Assembly: GCA_025210515.1 (NCBI GenBank)
Contig: JAOARM010000038.1
Coordinates: 62,001 to 126,000 of the forward strand
Direction of reading: 5' to 3'
DNA: 64,000 nt
Source: Vallitalea sp.
GTDB taxonomy: Bacteria; Bacillota; Clostridia; Lachnospirales; Vallitaleaceae
Part shown: one piece after another, positions 1-8,062 of the stretch
How positions within the stretch are numbered: the first letter of the stretch is position 1
Layout of the letters: the number at the start of each line of letters is the position of its first letter
Position numbers and translations under genes: made by a program
The notes under the pieces: generated by a model
Told to the model about the DNA's origin: nothing
The model's database searches: none
What the model saw: the letters and a program-made list of their open reading frames with translations, nothing else

Positions 1-80
1 TAAATTGCAGCAGTAAGACCAGCGGCTCCACCACCAATAACAACTACATCATAGTTCTCAACACGTTTTTCTCTTGGCAT
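1..80 (-). CDS. FAD-dependent oxidoreductase, N-terminal fragment (runs off window)
   Basis: Only the first 26 codons are inside the window, reading leftward from an ATG at 80. A strong AAAGGAGG ribosome binding site lies 8 bases upstream. The peptide carries the classic Rossmann dinucleotide-binding start: hydrophobic strand DVVVI, then GGGAAG at residues 16-21. This fits the FAD site of a flavoprotein of the fumarate reductase/succinate dehydrogenase, thioredoxin reductase or pyridine-nucleotide-disulfide type, and cannot be narrowed further. It is the last gene in the direction of the yeeE-tusA genes to its right. A redox partner for sulfur transfer is therefore plausible but inferred. Confidence 0.75.
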   Translation of the reverse strand, partial: MPREKRVENYDVVVIGGGAAGLTAAI

Positions 81-193
81 GACCAAGCCTCCTTTTATTA
101 ACTTAATAATAAGTATGTAGCAAAATATCTAATCAATAGAATATTTTGCTACATAAGATTTTCTTTTCACACATATATTCATTCAAATTGTTT

Positions 194-751
194 TTACATA
201 AAGAACTTAACAAGTAATTTACTACCAACTATAGCACCAAAGAACATAGCTACTGCAAATACCCATCCGGATAAAGATAATGAAGCAATACCACTAAATA
301 ATGCACCTATATTACAACCATAGGCAATTCTTGCACCATATCCCATCAATAATCCACCTATAATAGCTGCAAAAACTTGCTTCTTAGACTTGATTTTTTT
401 GAACTTAAATTGTGAAGCTAGAAGAGTTGCAAGCAAAGCCCCAAATATAATACCAAGATTTCTCATAGTACCTGGATGATTTAAAAATCCATTATTAAGT
501 GTTGCTTGTGCTCCATCACTACTAAAGTAGTACCATTTATCAACGCTACCACCAAATGCTTCGTATATCCAGGCACCCCAATTGGCGAATACACCAGATA
601 CACCCCAAGGATTATTAGTTGTTGCAAGGGTTACTATTTGGAATAACGATAGTAAAAGAGCACCTGTCAAATAAGGCCATGCGTCTTTTAACCATTTTTT
701 ATAGAATTCATTTTTATTAACTTTGTTAAAAAATTCTTTAAATGCACTCAA
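194..751 (-). CDS. YeeE/YedE-family sulfur transporter, half-size protein B
   Basis: A 185-residue membrane protein of the YeeE/YedE (DUF395, thiosulfate transporter TsuA) family. The family imports thiosulfate or a related sulfur species and hands sulfur to a TusA-like protein. Hydrophobic segments occur near residues 27-43, 98-114, 126-148 and 158-178. The family signature sits at 137-154 (GYGARIAYGCNIGALFSG), with the conserved cysteine at 146. Full-length YeeE proteins of about 350 residues carry two such repeats; here the second is encoded at 1354-2052, so the transporter is split. The two tusA genes lie between the halves. The substrate is inferred from the family. Confidence 0.85.
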   Translation of the reverse strand: MSAFKEFFNKVNKNEFYKKWLKDAWPYLTGALLLSLFQIVTLATTNNPWGVSGVFANWGAWIYEAFGGSVDKWYYFSSDGAQATLNNGFLNHPGTMRNLGIIFGALLATLLASQFKFKKIKSKKQVFAAIIGGLLMGYGARIAYGCNIGALFSGIASLSLSGWVFAVAMFFGAIVGSKLLVKFFM

Positions 752-814
752 AATAACACCTCCATATAAGGCATAGAATTTTTTGCCACTACTGTTTATT
801 GTCTATAAAAATAA

Positions 815-1042
815 TTAATGAGTTTTTTCAATAATAACTTCCCACTCACCATCATCAACTTCTTCAACTTCAACATTATGACCGTCTTTACGAGCCCACT
901 CAGGAACATTTTTCATAGCACAGCTATGGTCAATCTGAAGAATAAGAACATCTCCAACAGCCATTTCTTTTAATTTGTTTTGAGCCTTAATTAAAGGTAC
1001 TGGACACGCTTCGCCTAAACTATCTATTACATATTCATTCAT
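815..1042 (-). CDS. TusA-family sulfur carrier, copy 1
   Basis: A 75-residue SirA/TusA/YedF-fold protein. The sulfur-accepting cysteine is Cys13 in the CPVP motif, followed by the usual helix (LIKAQNKLKEM). A second cysteine (Cys41, DHSCA) occurs at a position common in clostridial YedF-like members. It should carry a persulfide between the YeeE transporter and a cytoplasmic acceptor. It has its own ribosome binding site (AGGAGG). It differs from the copy at 1066-1293 at one residue (Ile69 here, Val there) and by only a handful of silent bases, so it comes from a very recent tandem duplication. The genes on both sides encode the YeeE halves. Confidence 0.92.
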   Translation of the reverse strand: MNEYVIDSLGEACPVPLIKAQNKLKEMAVGDVLILQIDHSCAMKNVPEWARKDGHNVEVEEVDDGEWEVIIEKTH

Positions 1043-1065
1043 ATAATATCCTCCTATCTTATTAA

Positions 1066-1293
1066 CTAATGAGTTTTTTCAATAACAACTTCCCACTCAC
1101 CATCATCAACTTCTTCAACTTCAACATTATGACCATCTTTACGAGCCCACTCAGGAACATTTTTCATAGCACAACTATGGTCGATTTGAAGAATAAGAAC
1201 ATCTCCAACAGCCATTTCTTTTAATTTGTTTTGAGCTTTAATTAAAGGCACTGGACACGCTTCGCCTAAACTATCTATTACATATTCATTCAT
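1066..1293 (-). CDS. TusA-family sulfur carrier, copy 2
   Basis: Near-identical twin of the protein at 815-1042, with 74 of 75 residues the same. Cys13 lies in CPVP and Cys41 in DHSCA. The spacer to the downstream copy is only 23 bases. Each copy keeps its own AGGAGG ribosome binding site, so both should be translated. It probably receives sulfur from the split YeeE transporter whose N-terminal half is encoded immediately upstream. Keeping two identical carriers suggests a dosage effect, though recent duplication without selection is possible. Confidence 0.92.
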   Translation of the reverse strand: MNEYVIDSLGEACPVPLIKAQNKLKEMAVGDVLILQIDHSCAMKNVPEWARKDGHNVEVEEVDDGEWEVVIEKTH

Positions 1294-1353
1294 AATAATT
1301 ACCTCCTAGTTGTTATCTAATTTATAAGATATTCTATAATGTATTATATTAGC

Positions 1354-2052
1354 TTAATTATCTGTTTTAGCTCTTTCGTATTTAACAGCTGCTATGTATA
1401 GTAACAAAATGATTAGTAATTGAATTACAACTGCCCCAAACCATCCAAATACATCTGGTAAGAAGATAGCTTTCCCCTTGCTAATGACATTAAGTTTCCA
1501 CCAGCCAAAATCATGTGCTCCCCATAGAGAGCCAACGATAAAAAATACCAAAGATAATATTTGCATTGAAAATCCTTCACCTACACGCATTAATGTACCT
1601 GAAGCACACCCACCTGCTATAACCATACCTATTCCAAAAAGAAAAGCTCCAATAACAGTTGCTAAACTAATTGGTACTACGTATGACATTCCTGGAATAG
1701 GAAGCCCATTTTTAAAATACCCGTATTTGATTGCTGTAAAGCCAATAGTTGTAACGGCAAAAGCTATTAAAACTACTCTAGTAAGTGACGTACTACCCGT
1801 TAAGTAAGGGTCACGCATGGATGCTGTAAAGCAAAATCTTGATTTTTGTAAGATAAAACCAAATATTACTCCAGTTATCCAGAATAATAATGTGTTATTA
1901 GATTTTCCTCCTAAAAAAGCACCAATAATAATAATAACGATTAAAACAAGAATACCAACAGGTATCATGTTTTTCTTTGGTTTTCTTCTTCTTGTTCTTG
2001 CACGAGAAGAGGAACTTCTTTGAATAGAAGAAGCTGTTCCATTTTCATTCAT
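1354..2052 (-). CDS. YeeE/YedE-family sulfur transporter, half-size protein A
   Basis: A 232-residue membrane protein and probable first gene of the leftward sulfur operon. The chosen start is the ATG at 2052, 8 bases after GGAG. A GTG three codons earlier overlaps that ribosome binding site and is unlikely. Residues 8-28 are very Ser/Arg/Lys-rich and cytoplasmic. Membrane segments follow near 30-47, 55-70, 92-108, 125-148, 163-178 and 205-222. Two YeeE motifs are visible: SRFCFTASMRD at 71-81 (Cys74) and GGCASGTLMRVGEG at 147-160 (Cys149). The partner half is at 194-751. Function as a thiosulfate or sulfur importer is inferred from family. Confidence 0.85.
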   Translation of the reverse strand: MNENGTASSIQRSSSSRARTRRRKPKKNMIPVGILVLIVIIIIGAFLGGKSNNTLLFWITGVIFGFILQKSRFCFTASMRDPYLTGSTSLTRVVLIAFAVTTIGFTAIKYGYFKNGLPIPGMSYVVPISLATVIGAFLFGIGMVIAGGCASGTLMRVGEGFSMQILSLVFFIVGSLWGAHDFGWWKLNVISKGKAIFLPDVFGWFGAVVIQLLIILLLYIAAVKYERAKTDN

Positions 2053-2503
2053 GGTAAACACTCCTTAATGTTAAATTTAATAGTATTATAAGATACTCTC
2101 ACAATTATGAAATTATCTTTAATAAGATTGTTGAGTTTTTAACAATTTCCCAATTACTATGATAACACAAAAGATTATATACATTATATATGCTTTACTA
2201 ATACTGTATTAATAATTTTGATAGCATATTAATTAGTAAATTACATATGATAAGGTGAATTTTTTCTGGTTTAATTCATATAATAAGTAGTGAGTGTAAA
2301 GTAATTTTTTGATTTTTAGCTCTGTGATAGAAATTTAGGACAAATATGTCAAATTTTACTATAGCATGCAATATAGAGAATGCAAGTGGAATTATATGAC
2401 ATTGTTACAACATTGAAAATCTTGTTGCAATTTTATTCTGATTGATTTATAGTAAATTATAGGGTAATTGGTTAATTTGATAACAAAGTTATGGGGTGAT
2501 AAT
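2053..2503. promoter_or_regulatory. Divergent intergenic region between the sulfur operon and its LysR regulator
   Basis: About 450 bases of AT-rich DNA separate the leftward yeeE-tusA operon from the rightward lysR gene, the usual layout for a LysR regulator and its target. At 2127-2155 there is a motif (ATTGTTGAGTTTTT then AACAATTTCCCAATT) whose first 20 bases form an ATTGTT/AACAAT inverted repeat. A near copy lies at 10817-10843 before the rhodanese lipoprotein gene. No other gene with a credible start was seen here. Confidence 0.5.
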
Positions 2504-3403
2504 ATGCATTTAGAGTCCTTAAAATATTTTAGAGAAGTTGTTTCAGAAAAAAGCATTTCAAAAGTTGCTAAGAAATCACATATTTCTCAATCAGCGCTTA
2601 GTCAGCTTATTCAAAAACTTGAAGAAGATTTTGGATACAAGCTTTTAAATAGAAGTAATAAAGGTGTTGAACCAACTGTCATGGGAGAAATAGTACTAAA
2701 ATACTCTAATAATATTATCAGAAACTTTGATGCTATGGTTGAAGAACTAAAAACAATTGAAAAACAAAATAATAAAATTAGGATAAATGGTACATGGGCA
2801 TTAGTAACCTATTCATTACCTTGTGTCATCTATAAAATCAAGAAAAAATATCCAAACCATCAATATGAATTAATAGCTGGTACTAGAGAGGATACTATTA
2901 CAGATGTACAAAATGACATTTGTGATTTTGGTGTTATTGATGGAACAATTAGTGAAGATTATGATTTATTCACTTATGCTATGGGGAAAGAAAAAATAGT
3001 TCTCATTGCCCCTGGTAAATATAATATTCCAAATAAAATTAATCTAGAAGATTTAATTAAATACGATATGATCATGTGTAATAGAAATAATTATATTCGT
3101 GATAATCTAGAAAAAGAATTAAAAAAAATAGGTAAAAGCCTAGATGATTTAAAGATTATGTTTAATGTAGCAACTGATGGAGCAGTTAAGTTAGCTGTTA
3201 GCAATAGTTATGGATTGGCTTTTGTACCTTATGAATCAATTAAACATGAATTATATGAAAAAACAGTTAAAATTATAGAAATAGACAATGTAAGTCTTGA
3301 TTATGATATCTATCTAATTAGTAAAAAATTTAATAAATTATCTAGAGCTAGAAAAGACTCTATTGAGTATTTTATTGAAATTGGACAAAAAAGCTTTTGT
3401 TAA
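2504..3403 (+). CDS. LysR-family transcriptional regulator
   Basis: A 299-residue LysR-type regulator. The winged helix-turn-helix covers about residues 1-60 (MHLESLKYFREVV, then SISKVAKKSHISQSALSQLIQKLEEDFG split over the recognition helices). The periplasmic-binding-like effector domain runs from about 90 to the end. The longer reading frame begins 12 codons earlier, but the ATG at 2504 follows GGGGTGAT and gives the normal family length. Divergence from the yeeE-tusA operon suggests it controls that operon. The effector is unknown; a reduced sulfur compound or O-acetylserine is plausible by analogy with CysB/CysL but not shown. Confidence 0.88.
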   Translation: MHLESLKYFREVVSEKSISKVAKKSHISQSALSQLIQKLEEDFGYKLLNRSNKGVEPTVMGEIVLKYSNNIIRNFDAMVEELKTIEKQNNKIRINGTWALVTYSLPCVIYKIKKKYPNHQYELIAGTREDTITDVQNDICDFGVIDGTISEDYDLFTYAMGKEKIVLIAPGKYNIPNKINLEDLIKYDMIMCNRNNYIRDNLEKELKKIGKSLDDLKIMFNVATDGAVKLAVSNSYGLAFVPYESIKHELYEKTVKIIEIDNVSLDYDIYLISKKFNKLSRARKDSIEYFIEIGQKSFC

Positions 3404-3412
3404 TAAGTTTTC

Positions 3413-3631
3413 TTAGTTTTTGGTTACAGTTATTTCCCAAACACCATTTAAAACTTCTTGGCAATTAGCTTCACAAGTAGATTTATTAAAATAATCTTTT
3501 AATGATTCAACTACACAACTGTGATCTGTAACTAACATAAATGATTCACCAGAATTTATTTTTTTTAACTGTTCTCTAGCTTTTAATAGTGGAATAGGAC
3601 AGTAATCTCCAAAACAATCTATTTTATTCAT
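3413..3631 (-). CDS. TusA-family sulfur carrier, divergent third paralogue
   Basis: A 72-residue TusA/SirA-like protein convergent with lysR, only 9 bases from its stop codon. The sulfur-carrier cysteine is Cys11 in CPIP, and the second family cysteine is in DHSCV. Overall it is clearly diverged from the twin carriers at 815-1293 (for example DCFGDYCPIPLLKAREQL). It has extra cysteines near residues 54 and 58. A good AGGAG-type site precedes the ATG. It is transcribed alone from the 3632-3796 gap, so it may serve a different acceptor from the twin copies. Confidence 0.88.
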   Translation of the reverse strand: MNKIDCFGDYCPIPLLKAREQLKKINSGESFMLVTDHSCVVESLKDYFNKSTCEANCQEVLNGVWEITVTKN

Positions 3632-3796
3632 TATAACAACTCCTTTACAGTTATTGATAGTTTAATAAAGCACTAATAATTATTAAGTTGTTAAGATGGT
3701 TTTGACACTAGCCGTAGTTATTATTATATCATAATTAAAGTGTAAACAGTATTACTAATAAATAGCAAAAAAGACGATAAAATGAGGTGGTTACCA

Positions 3797-4939
3797 TTGA
3801 TACCTTTTAATAAACCTTACTATTGTGACAAGGGCATACACTATATAAAAGAAGTACTTGATAGGGGTAAAGTTGGTGCAGACGGATACTTTACAAAAAA
3901 ATGTAAAAACTTTTTAGAGAAAAGATTAAGAACTAATAATATTTTATTAACAACTTCGTGTACACATGCTCTTGAAATGGCATTTAGGCTAATTAACTTA
4001 GAGAAAAATCAAGAAGTTATAATGCCATCTTATACATTCCCATCAACATCAAACTGTGTATTAATGAACAATGGTAAGGTTGTATTTACAGAAATTAATC
4101 ACAATGATTTATGTATAGATGCAGATAAAATAGAAGAAAAAATTACAGATAAAACAAAAGCAATAATTGTAGTACACTATGGTGGTAATGCTTGTGACAT
4201 GGACAAAATAATGAGTATAGCCAATAGGTATGATTTATATGTAATAGAGGACGCAGCTCAAGGATTATTTAGTACATATAAAGGGAAGGAACTTGGTACA
4301 ATAGGACATTTTGGCTGTTATAGTTTTCACGAAACCAAGAATATTTCTTCGGGAGAAGGTGGAGCTATAAGTATAAATTTTGATGATGATGACTTAATAA
4401 AAAGAGCGGAGTATATGAGGCAAAAAGGTACAAATAGAATAGATTTTGAACTTGGACAAGTTGAGTTTTATCAATGGGTAGATATTGGTTCAAGTTACTG
4501 TCCGTCTGAGATATTAATGGCTTACCTTTATTCACAACTGGAAAATAGTTATGATATTCATGTGCGTAGATTAGAAATATTTAATGGATATGTAAATTTA
4601 TTTGAAAGTCTAAAATCTAAGAAGATTATTAATTACGCTATAGGCAATCAATATGGAGCTTTTAATGCTCATATTTTTTATGTTATATTTGAGCAAGAAA
4701 AAGATGCACTAGTTTTTGCAAATAGGTTAAAGGACGAAGGTATTATAGCTTATACACACCTTATCCCATTACATCTTAGTAGAATGGGGTTACAAATGGG
4801 ATATAGAGAAGATGATTTTCCATTTGAAAAACAATTATATAAAAGATTAATAAGACTACCTTTGTATGCTGATATGACTGATATAGAATTATGTAGAGTC
4901 CAAGAAGTTATTCAAGAAATTATAGAAAAGTTGAATTAG
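3797..4939 (+). CDS. DegT/DnrJ/EryC1-family sugar aminotransferase, WecE/RffA-like
   Basis: A PLP-dependent nucleotide-sugar aminotransferase of about 380 residues. It resembles WecE (dTDP-4-amino-4,6-dideoxygalactose transaminase) along its whole length: the IPFNKP start, TSCTHALEMA, VIMPSYTFPSTSN, VIEDAAQG, and SFHETKN with the PLP lysine at about 181. The likely start is the TTG at 3797, 6 bases after GAGGTGG, which makes the protein begin MIPF as in WecE; the upstream ATG at 3782 has no ribosome binding site. It would add an amino group to a 4-keto-6-deoxy sugar for a surface glycan. It begins a rightward cluster with a GT2 enzyme. Confidence 0.88.
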   Translation: MIPFNKPYYCDKGIHYIKEVLDRGKVGADGYFTKKCKNFLEKRLRTNNILLTTSCTHALEMAFRLINLEKNQEVIMPSYTFPSTSNCVLMNNGKVVFTEINHNDLCIDADKIEEKITDKTKAIIVVHYGGNACDMDKIMSIANRYDLYVIEDAAQGLFSTYKGKELGTIGHFGCYSFHETKNISSGEGGAISINFDDDDLIKRAEYMRQKGTNRIDFELGQVEFYQWVDIGSSYCPSEILMAYLYSQLENSYDIHVRRLEIFNGYVNLFESLKSKKIINYAIGNQYGAFNAHIFYVIFEQEKDALVFANRLKDEGIIAYTHLIPLHLSRMGLQMGYREDDFPFEKQLYKRLIRLPLYADMTDIELCRVQEVIQEIIEKLN

Positions 4940-4980
4940 AAAATAGACAAATACTAATAAATATATAGGAGGTTCTTCAA

Positions 4981-5733
4981 GTGATATCAATAGTTGTTCC
5001 TGTATATAATAGTGAGAAAACTATAGAAAAGCTATGTGAAAAAATTATTATTAATATGAATAGCCACAATTTTGATTACGAAATAATTCTTGTAGATGAT
5101 AATAGTAGGGACAAAAGCTATAATTTAATGAAACAACTACATAATAATTATAATAACATTACCTGTATTAAATTAAGAGAAAATGCAGGACAACAGAATG
5201 CCTTATTATGTGGGCTTAGATATGGGTTAGGAAACTATTTTGTTACTATAGATGATGATTTACAATACAATCCAGATGATATTATAGAGCTTTATATTAA
5301 AATGCAAGAAGGCTATGATGTAGTGTATGGTGTGCCAAGTAGAAAACAACACAATAAGTATAGAAATTCTGGAACATATATAAAAGAATGGATGTTCAGT
5401 GTAATGCTAGGAAAGCCAAGGGCAATAAGGTTAACATCATATAGAATAATGACAAAAAATATTGTAAATCAAATAAAGTTAGAAACAGCGTCTTATGTTT
5501 ATCTCTCAGCAACTATTCTTAAATACACCAAAAATATTGCTAATGTAGAAATTAATCATTATGACAGGCAGTTCGGGAAATCTAATTATAATTTCAAAAA
5601 GTTACTTAAGCTATTTGTTAATATAATAATCTATTATAGTCATAGTAAGCTTTTTAATGGCTATCAGAAAGATGTTCCACAGTATATAGTAGAAGAAGTA
5701 CTAATTAGTAAAACTACACATTTAGAAAAGTAA
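4981..5733 (+). CDS. Family 2 glycosyltransferase
   Basis: A 250-residue GT-A fold glycosyltransferase beginning at GTG after AGGAGG. The nucleotide-sugar site is visible as VVPVYNSE at 5-12, VDDNS at 38-42 and the metal-binding TIDDDLQ at 89-95. The pattern resembles dolichyl/undecaprenyl-phosphate sugar transferases (DPM1/ArnC/GtrB). It lacks the two C-terminal transmembrane helices of ArnC/GtrB, showing only one weakly hydrophobic stretch near 205-216. Co-transcription with the WecE-like aminotransferase suggests that it transfers the amino sugar to a lipid carrier or glycan. The exact donor is unknown. Confidence 0.85.
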   Translation: MISIVVPVYNSEKTIEKLCEKIIINMNSHNFDYEIILVDDNSRDKSYNLMKQLHNNYNNITCIKLRENAGQQNALLCGLRYGLGNYFVTIDDDLQYNPDDIIELYIKMQEGYDVVYGVPSRKQHNKYRNSGTYIKEWMFSVMLGKPRAIRLTSYRIMTKNIVNQIKLETASYVYLSATILKYTKNIANVEINHYDRQFGKSNYNFKKLLKLFVNIIIYYSHSKLFNGYQKDVPQYIVEEVLISKTTHLEK

Positions 5734-5841
5734 TTGCGAAACTACATTCAGTTGATTCTTTAATACAATATGTTGGGTTCACGCTTATAATAAGAGATAC
5801 ATATTGTATGTAAAGAGTTAAAATTATTAGTTTCGTAATTA
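5731..5841. repeat. Nested imperfect inverted repeat between GT2 and ATP-grasp genes
   Basis: The outer arms TAATTGCGAAACTA (5731-5744) and TAGTTTCGTAATTA (5828-5841) pair with one wobble. The inner arms TCTTTAATACAATATG (5757-5772) and CATATTGTATGTAAAGA (5800-5816) pair with a one-base bulge. The element begins inside the stop codon of the GT2 gene and has no T-run, so it is not a standard terminator. It may be a degenerate MITE or an intercistronic structure. Confidence 0.6.
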
Positions 5842-5873
5842 CCTAGAAAAGTTATGAAAGGAATAAATGTAAT

Positions 5874-7109
5874 ATGAAATTAATGATATTAGGTGCTTCA
5901 AATGCTCAGATAAATGCTATAAAAACAGCTAAAAAAATGGGATATAAGGTAGTTGTTACAGATTATTATAATCAATCTCCAGGAAAACTAATTGCTGATG
6001 AAAGTGGTTTGGCAAGTACTTTTGATTACAAAGAAACGTTAAAAGTTGCAAGAGAAACAAATGTGAATGGTATTATGACTACAGGAACTGATCAACCGGT
6101 TTATGTAGTTAATAAAGTTGCTAAAAACCTTGGATTGCCTAGATTTCTGAGTGTGAATACAGCTCATGAAGTGACGAATAAAAAGGCAATGAAAAGTAAA
6201 TTTCTTCAACATGAAATTCCTACTACTGATTTTAGGATACTAAAAGAAAATTTTCCTGATGATAACTTAGAAGGACTAAAGTTTCCAGTAGTAGTAAAGC
6301 CTCTTGATTCACAAGGTCAAAGAGGAATTTTTAAACTGAACAATATTGAAGAAATCAGACAACATTTTAAAGAGGTTATTAGACATTCAAGAGAAGATGA
6401 AATATTGGTGGAAACTTATTATAAGAATGATGAAATTACAATTAGTGGTTGGGTAAAAGATGGACAAGCAAAAATCTTAACTATTACAGATAGAGTTATA
6501 TTTGATGCAGATAAGTATATAGGAATCTGTACTTCTCATGAGTTCCCGTCTAAACATTATGGACAATATAAGGAGGAATTTATTAATATTACCAATAAGA
6601 TTGTTGAAGTATTTAATATTAATCAAGGTCCAATATATTTTCAGTTATTTGTAGGAGAAGAAGGTGTTAAGGTGAATGAGATTGCATGTAGAATAGGTGG
6701 AGCATATGAAGATGAATTTATTCCACTTATTACAGGTGTAGATATACTAAAAATGGTTATTGATGGTTCTATGGGTAAGAAAATAGATTATAATTCTCTT
6801 GATAATTATAATATTGATGACAATCATCATTATTTATCATCTCAATTGTTTTTTGCAAATAGTGGAACGATTAATTATTTAAGTAAAAGAGATGAAGTAG
6901 TAGCATTAAAAGGTGTTCATAATATGAACTATAATTATCAAGTGGGTGATTGTATTGGAGAGATAGAAAATGCATCCCAGAGATCTGGATATGTAATTGT
7001 AACAGGAAATAGCAAAGAAGATTTATTAGAAAATGTTAAGAATTTGTACAATAATATGCTTATGATAGATGAAAATGGAAAAAATATGATTATGAAACCG
7101 CAATTATAA
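5874..7109 (+). CDS. ATP-grasp family ligase of unknown substrate
   Basis: A 411-residue protein of the ATP-grasp superfamily. The N-terminal pre-ATP-grasp domain (MKLMILGASNAQINAIKTAK) resembles PurK, PurT and the biotin carboxylase fold. The ATP-grasp core covers about residues 100-305, with the nucleotide-binding segment FPVVVKPLDSQGQRGIF and metal-binding residues near VNEIACRIGG. The last 100 residues are a C-terminal domain. Such enzymes form carboxylate-amine or carboxylate-thiol bonds through an acyl phosphate. The substrate cannot be read from sequence. Its place after sugar aminotransferase and glycosyltransferase genes could mean amino-acid decoration of a sugar, but this is speculation. 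Confidence 0.82.
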   Translation: MKLMILGASNAQINAIKTAKKMGYKVVVTDYYNQSPGKLIADESGLASTFDYKETLKVARETNVNGIMTTGTDQPVYVVNKVAKNLGLPRFLSVNTAHEVTNKKAMKSKFLQHEIPTTDFRILKENFPDDNLEGLKFPVVVKPLDSQGQRGIFKLNNIEEIRQHFKEVIRHSREDEILVETYYKNDEITISGWVKDGQAKILTITDRVIFDADKYIGICTSHEFPSKHYGQYKEEFINITNKIVEVFNINQGPIYFQLFVGEEGVKVNEIACRIGGAYEDEFIPLITGVDILKMVIDGSMGKKIDYNSLDNYNIDDNHHYLSSQLFFANSGTINYLSKRDEVVALKGVHNMNYNYQVGDCIGEIENASQRSGYVIVTGNSKEDLLENVKNLYNNMLMIDENGKNMIMKPQL

Positions 7110-7128
7110 CAAGAGAGGAAGACAAGCT

Positions 7129-8058
7129 ATGAAAAGCAAAATTTTAATTGTTATTTTATTGATGTTTGTATTAGTTGGTTGTGGAAAAAAAGATGATAAT
7201 ACTGTAAAGATTGCTCAGCAATATGGATTAGCCTATGCTCCTATACAGATTATGAAAGAAAAGGGGTTTTTGGAAGAAGAACTTCCAGATAAGCAGATAG
7301 AATGGGTTAAATTAGCTAATACAGTAGCAATTCGAGAAGCAGTACTTGCTGATGATTTGGATGTTGGATTCATGGGAATACCACCTTTTTTGATTGCATT
7401 AGATAATGGCATGGAGTGGAAAATGATGACAGGTCTCTCTAGTTGCCCATTAGGTCTTGTTACATATGATAATAATATTCAGTCTTTATCAGACTTTACT
7501 AAGCAAGATAAAATAGCTCTTCCTCAACCTGGAAGTATTCAACATATTTTGCTTGCAATGGCATGTGAAAGAGAGCTTGGAAAGGCAGATGCCCTTGATA
7601 ATCTATTAGTTTCAATGAAACATCCAGATGGATTTCAAGCATTAATGGGAAGGCAACATATAAAAGCACATTTTACCTCACCACCTTATGTGTTTGAAGA
7701 GTTAGCCAATAAGAATAATCATATGATAATAAGTGGTGAAGAAGCAATGGGTAGTGAATTTACATTTATTATTGGAGCTTGTACTAAAAACTTTTATACA
7801 AATAATAAAGATGAATATGAAGCACTTAAAAGAGCCGTTGATAAATCTATAGAATTTATAATCAATAATGAAGAAGAGACAATTGATATCTTAACTAAAC
7901 TATATAAACTGGATAAAGATAAACTAAAAGGCTACCTAAATTATGAAGGAATGAAGTATGAGACAGATATTTCAGGTGTCAATCAATTCGTTGATTTCAT
8001 GGTAAGAAATGATTATTTGAGAAGGACTTATGAACTTGATGAAGTTATATGGGAGTAG
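7129..8058 (+). CDS. NitT/TauT-type ABC transporter substrate-binding lipoprotein
   Basis: A 309-residue lipoprotein with a signal peptide and lipobox LVGC (Cys18). The mature part matches the NMT1/THI5-like and SsuA/TauA/NrtA binding-protein fold: KIAQQYGLAYAPIQIMKEKGF, then DVGFMGIPPFLIAL, then ALPQPGSIQHILL. These proteins bring sulfonates, taurine, nitrate or pyrimidine precursors to an ABC permease. The permease gene follows directly. The ligand is unknown; an organosulfonate would suit the nearby sulfur genes but that is inference. It starts 19 bases after the ATP-grasp gene, so it is probably in the same operon. Confidence 0.85.
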   Translation: MKSKILIVILLMFVLVGCGKKDDNTVKIAQQYGLAYAPIQIMKEKGFLEEELPDKQIEWVKLANTVAIREAVLADDLDVGFMGIPPFLIALDNGMEWKMMTGLSSCPLGLVTYDNNIQSLSDFTKQDKIALPQPGSIQHILLAMACERELGKADALDNLLVSMKHPDGFQALMGRQHIKAHFTSPPYVFEELANKNNHMIISGEEAMGSEFTFIIGACTKNFYTNNKDEYEALKRAVDKSIEFIINNEEETIDILTKLYKLDKDKLKGYLNYEGMKYETDISGVNQFVDFMVRNDYLRRTYELDEVIWE

Positions 8059-8062
8059 TATT

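Noticed and set aside
1478..2023. Rightward open frames opposite the YeeE half gene
   Set aside because: Antisense to a clear membrane-protein gene, with odd composition and no start signals.
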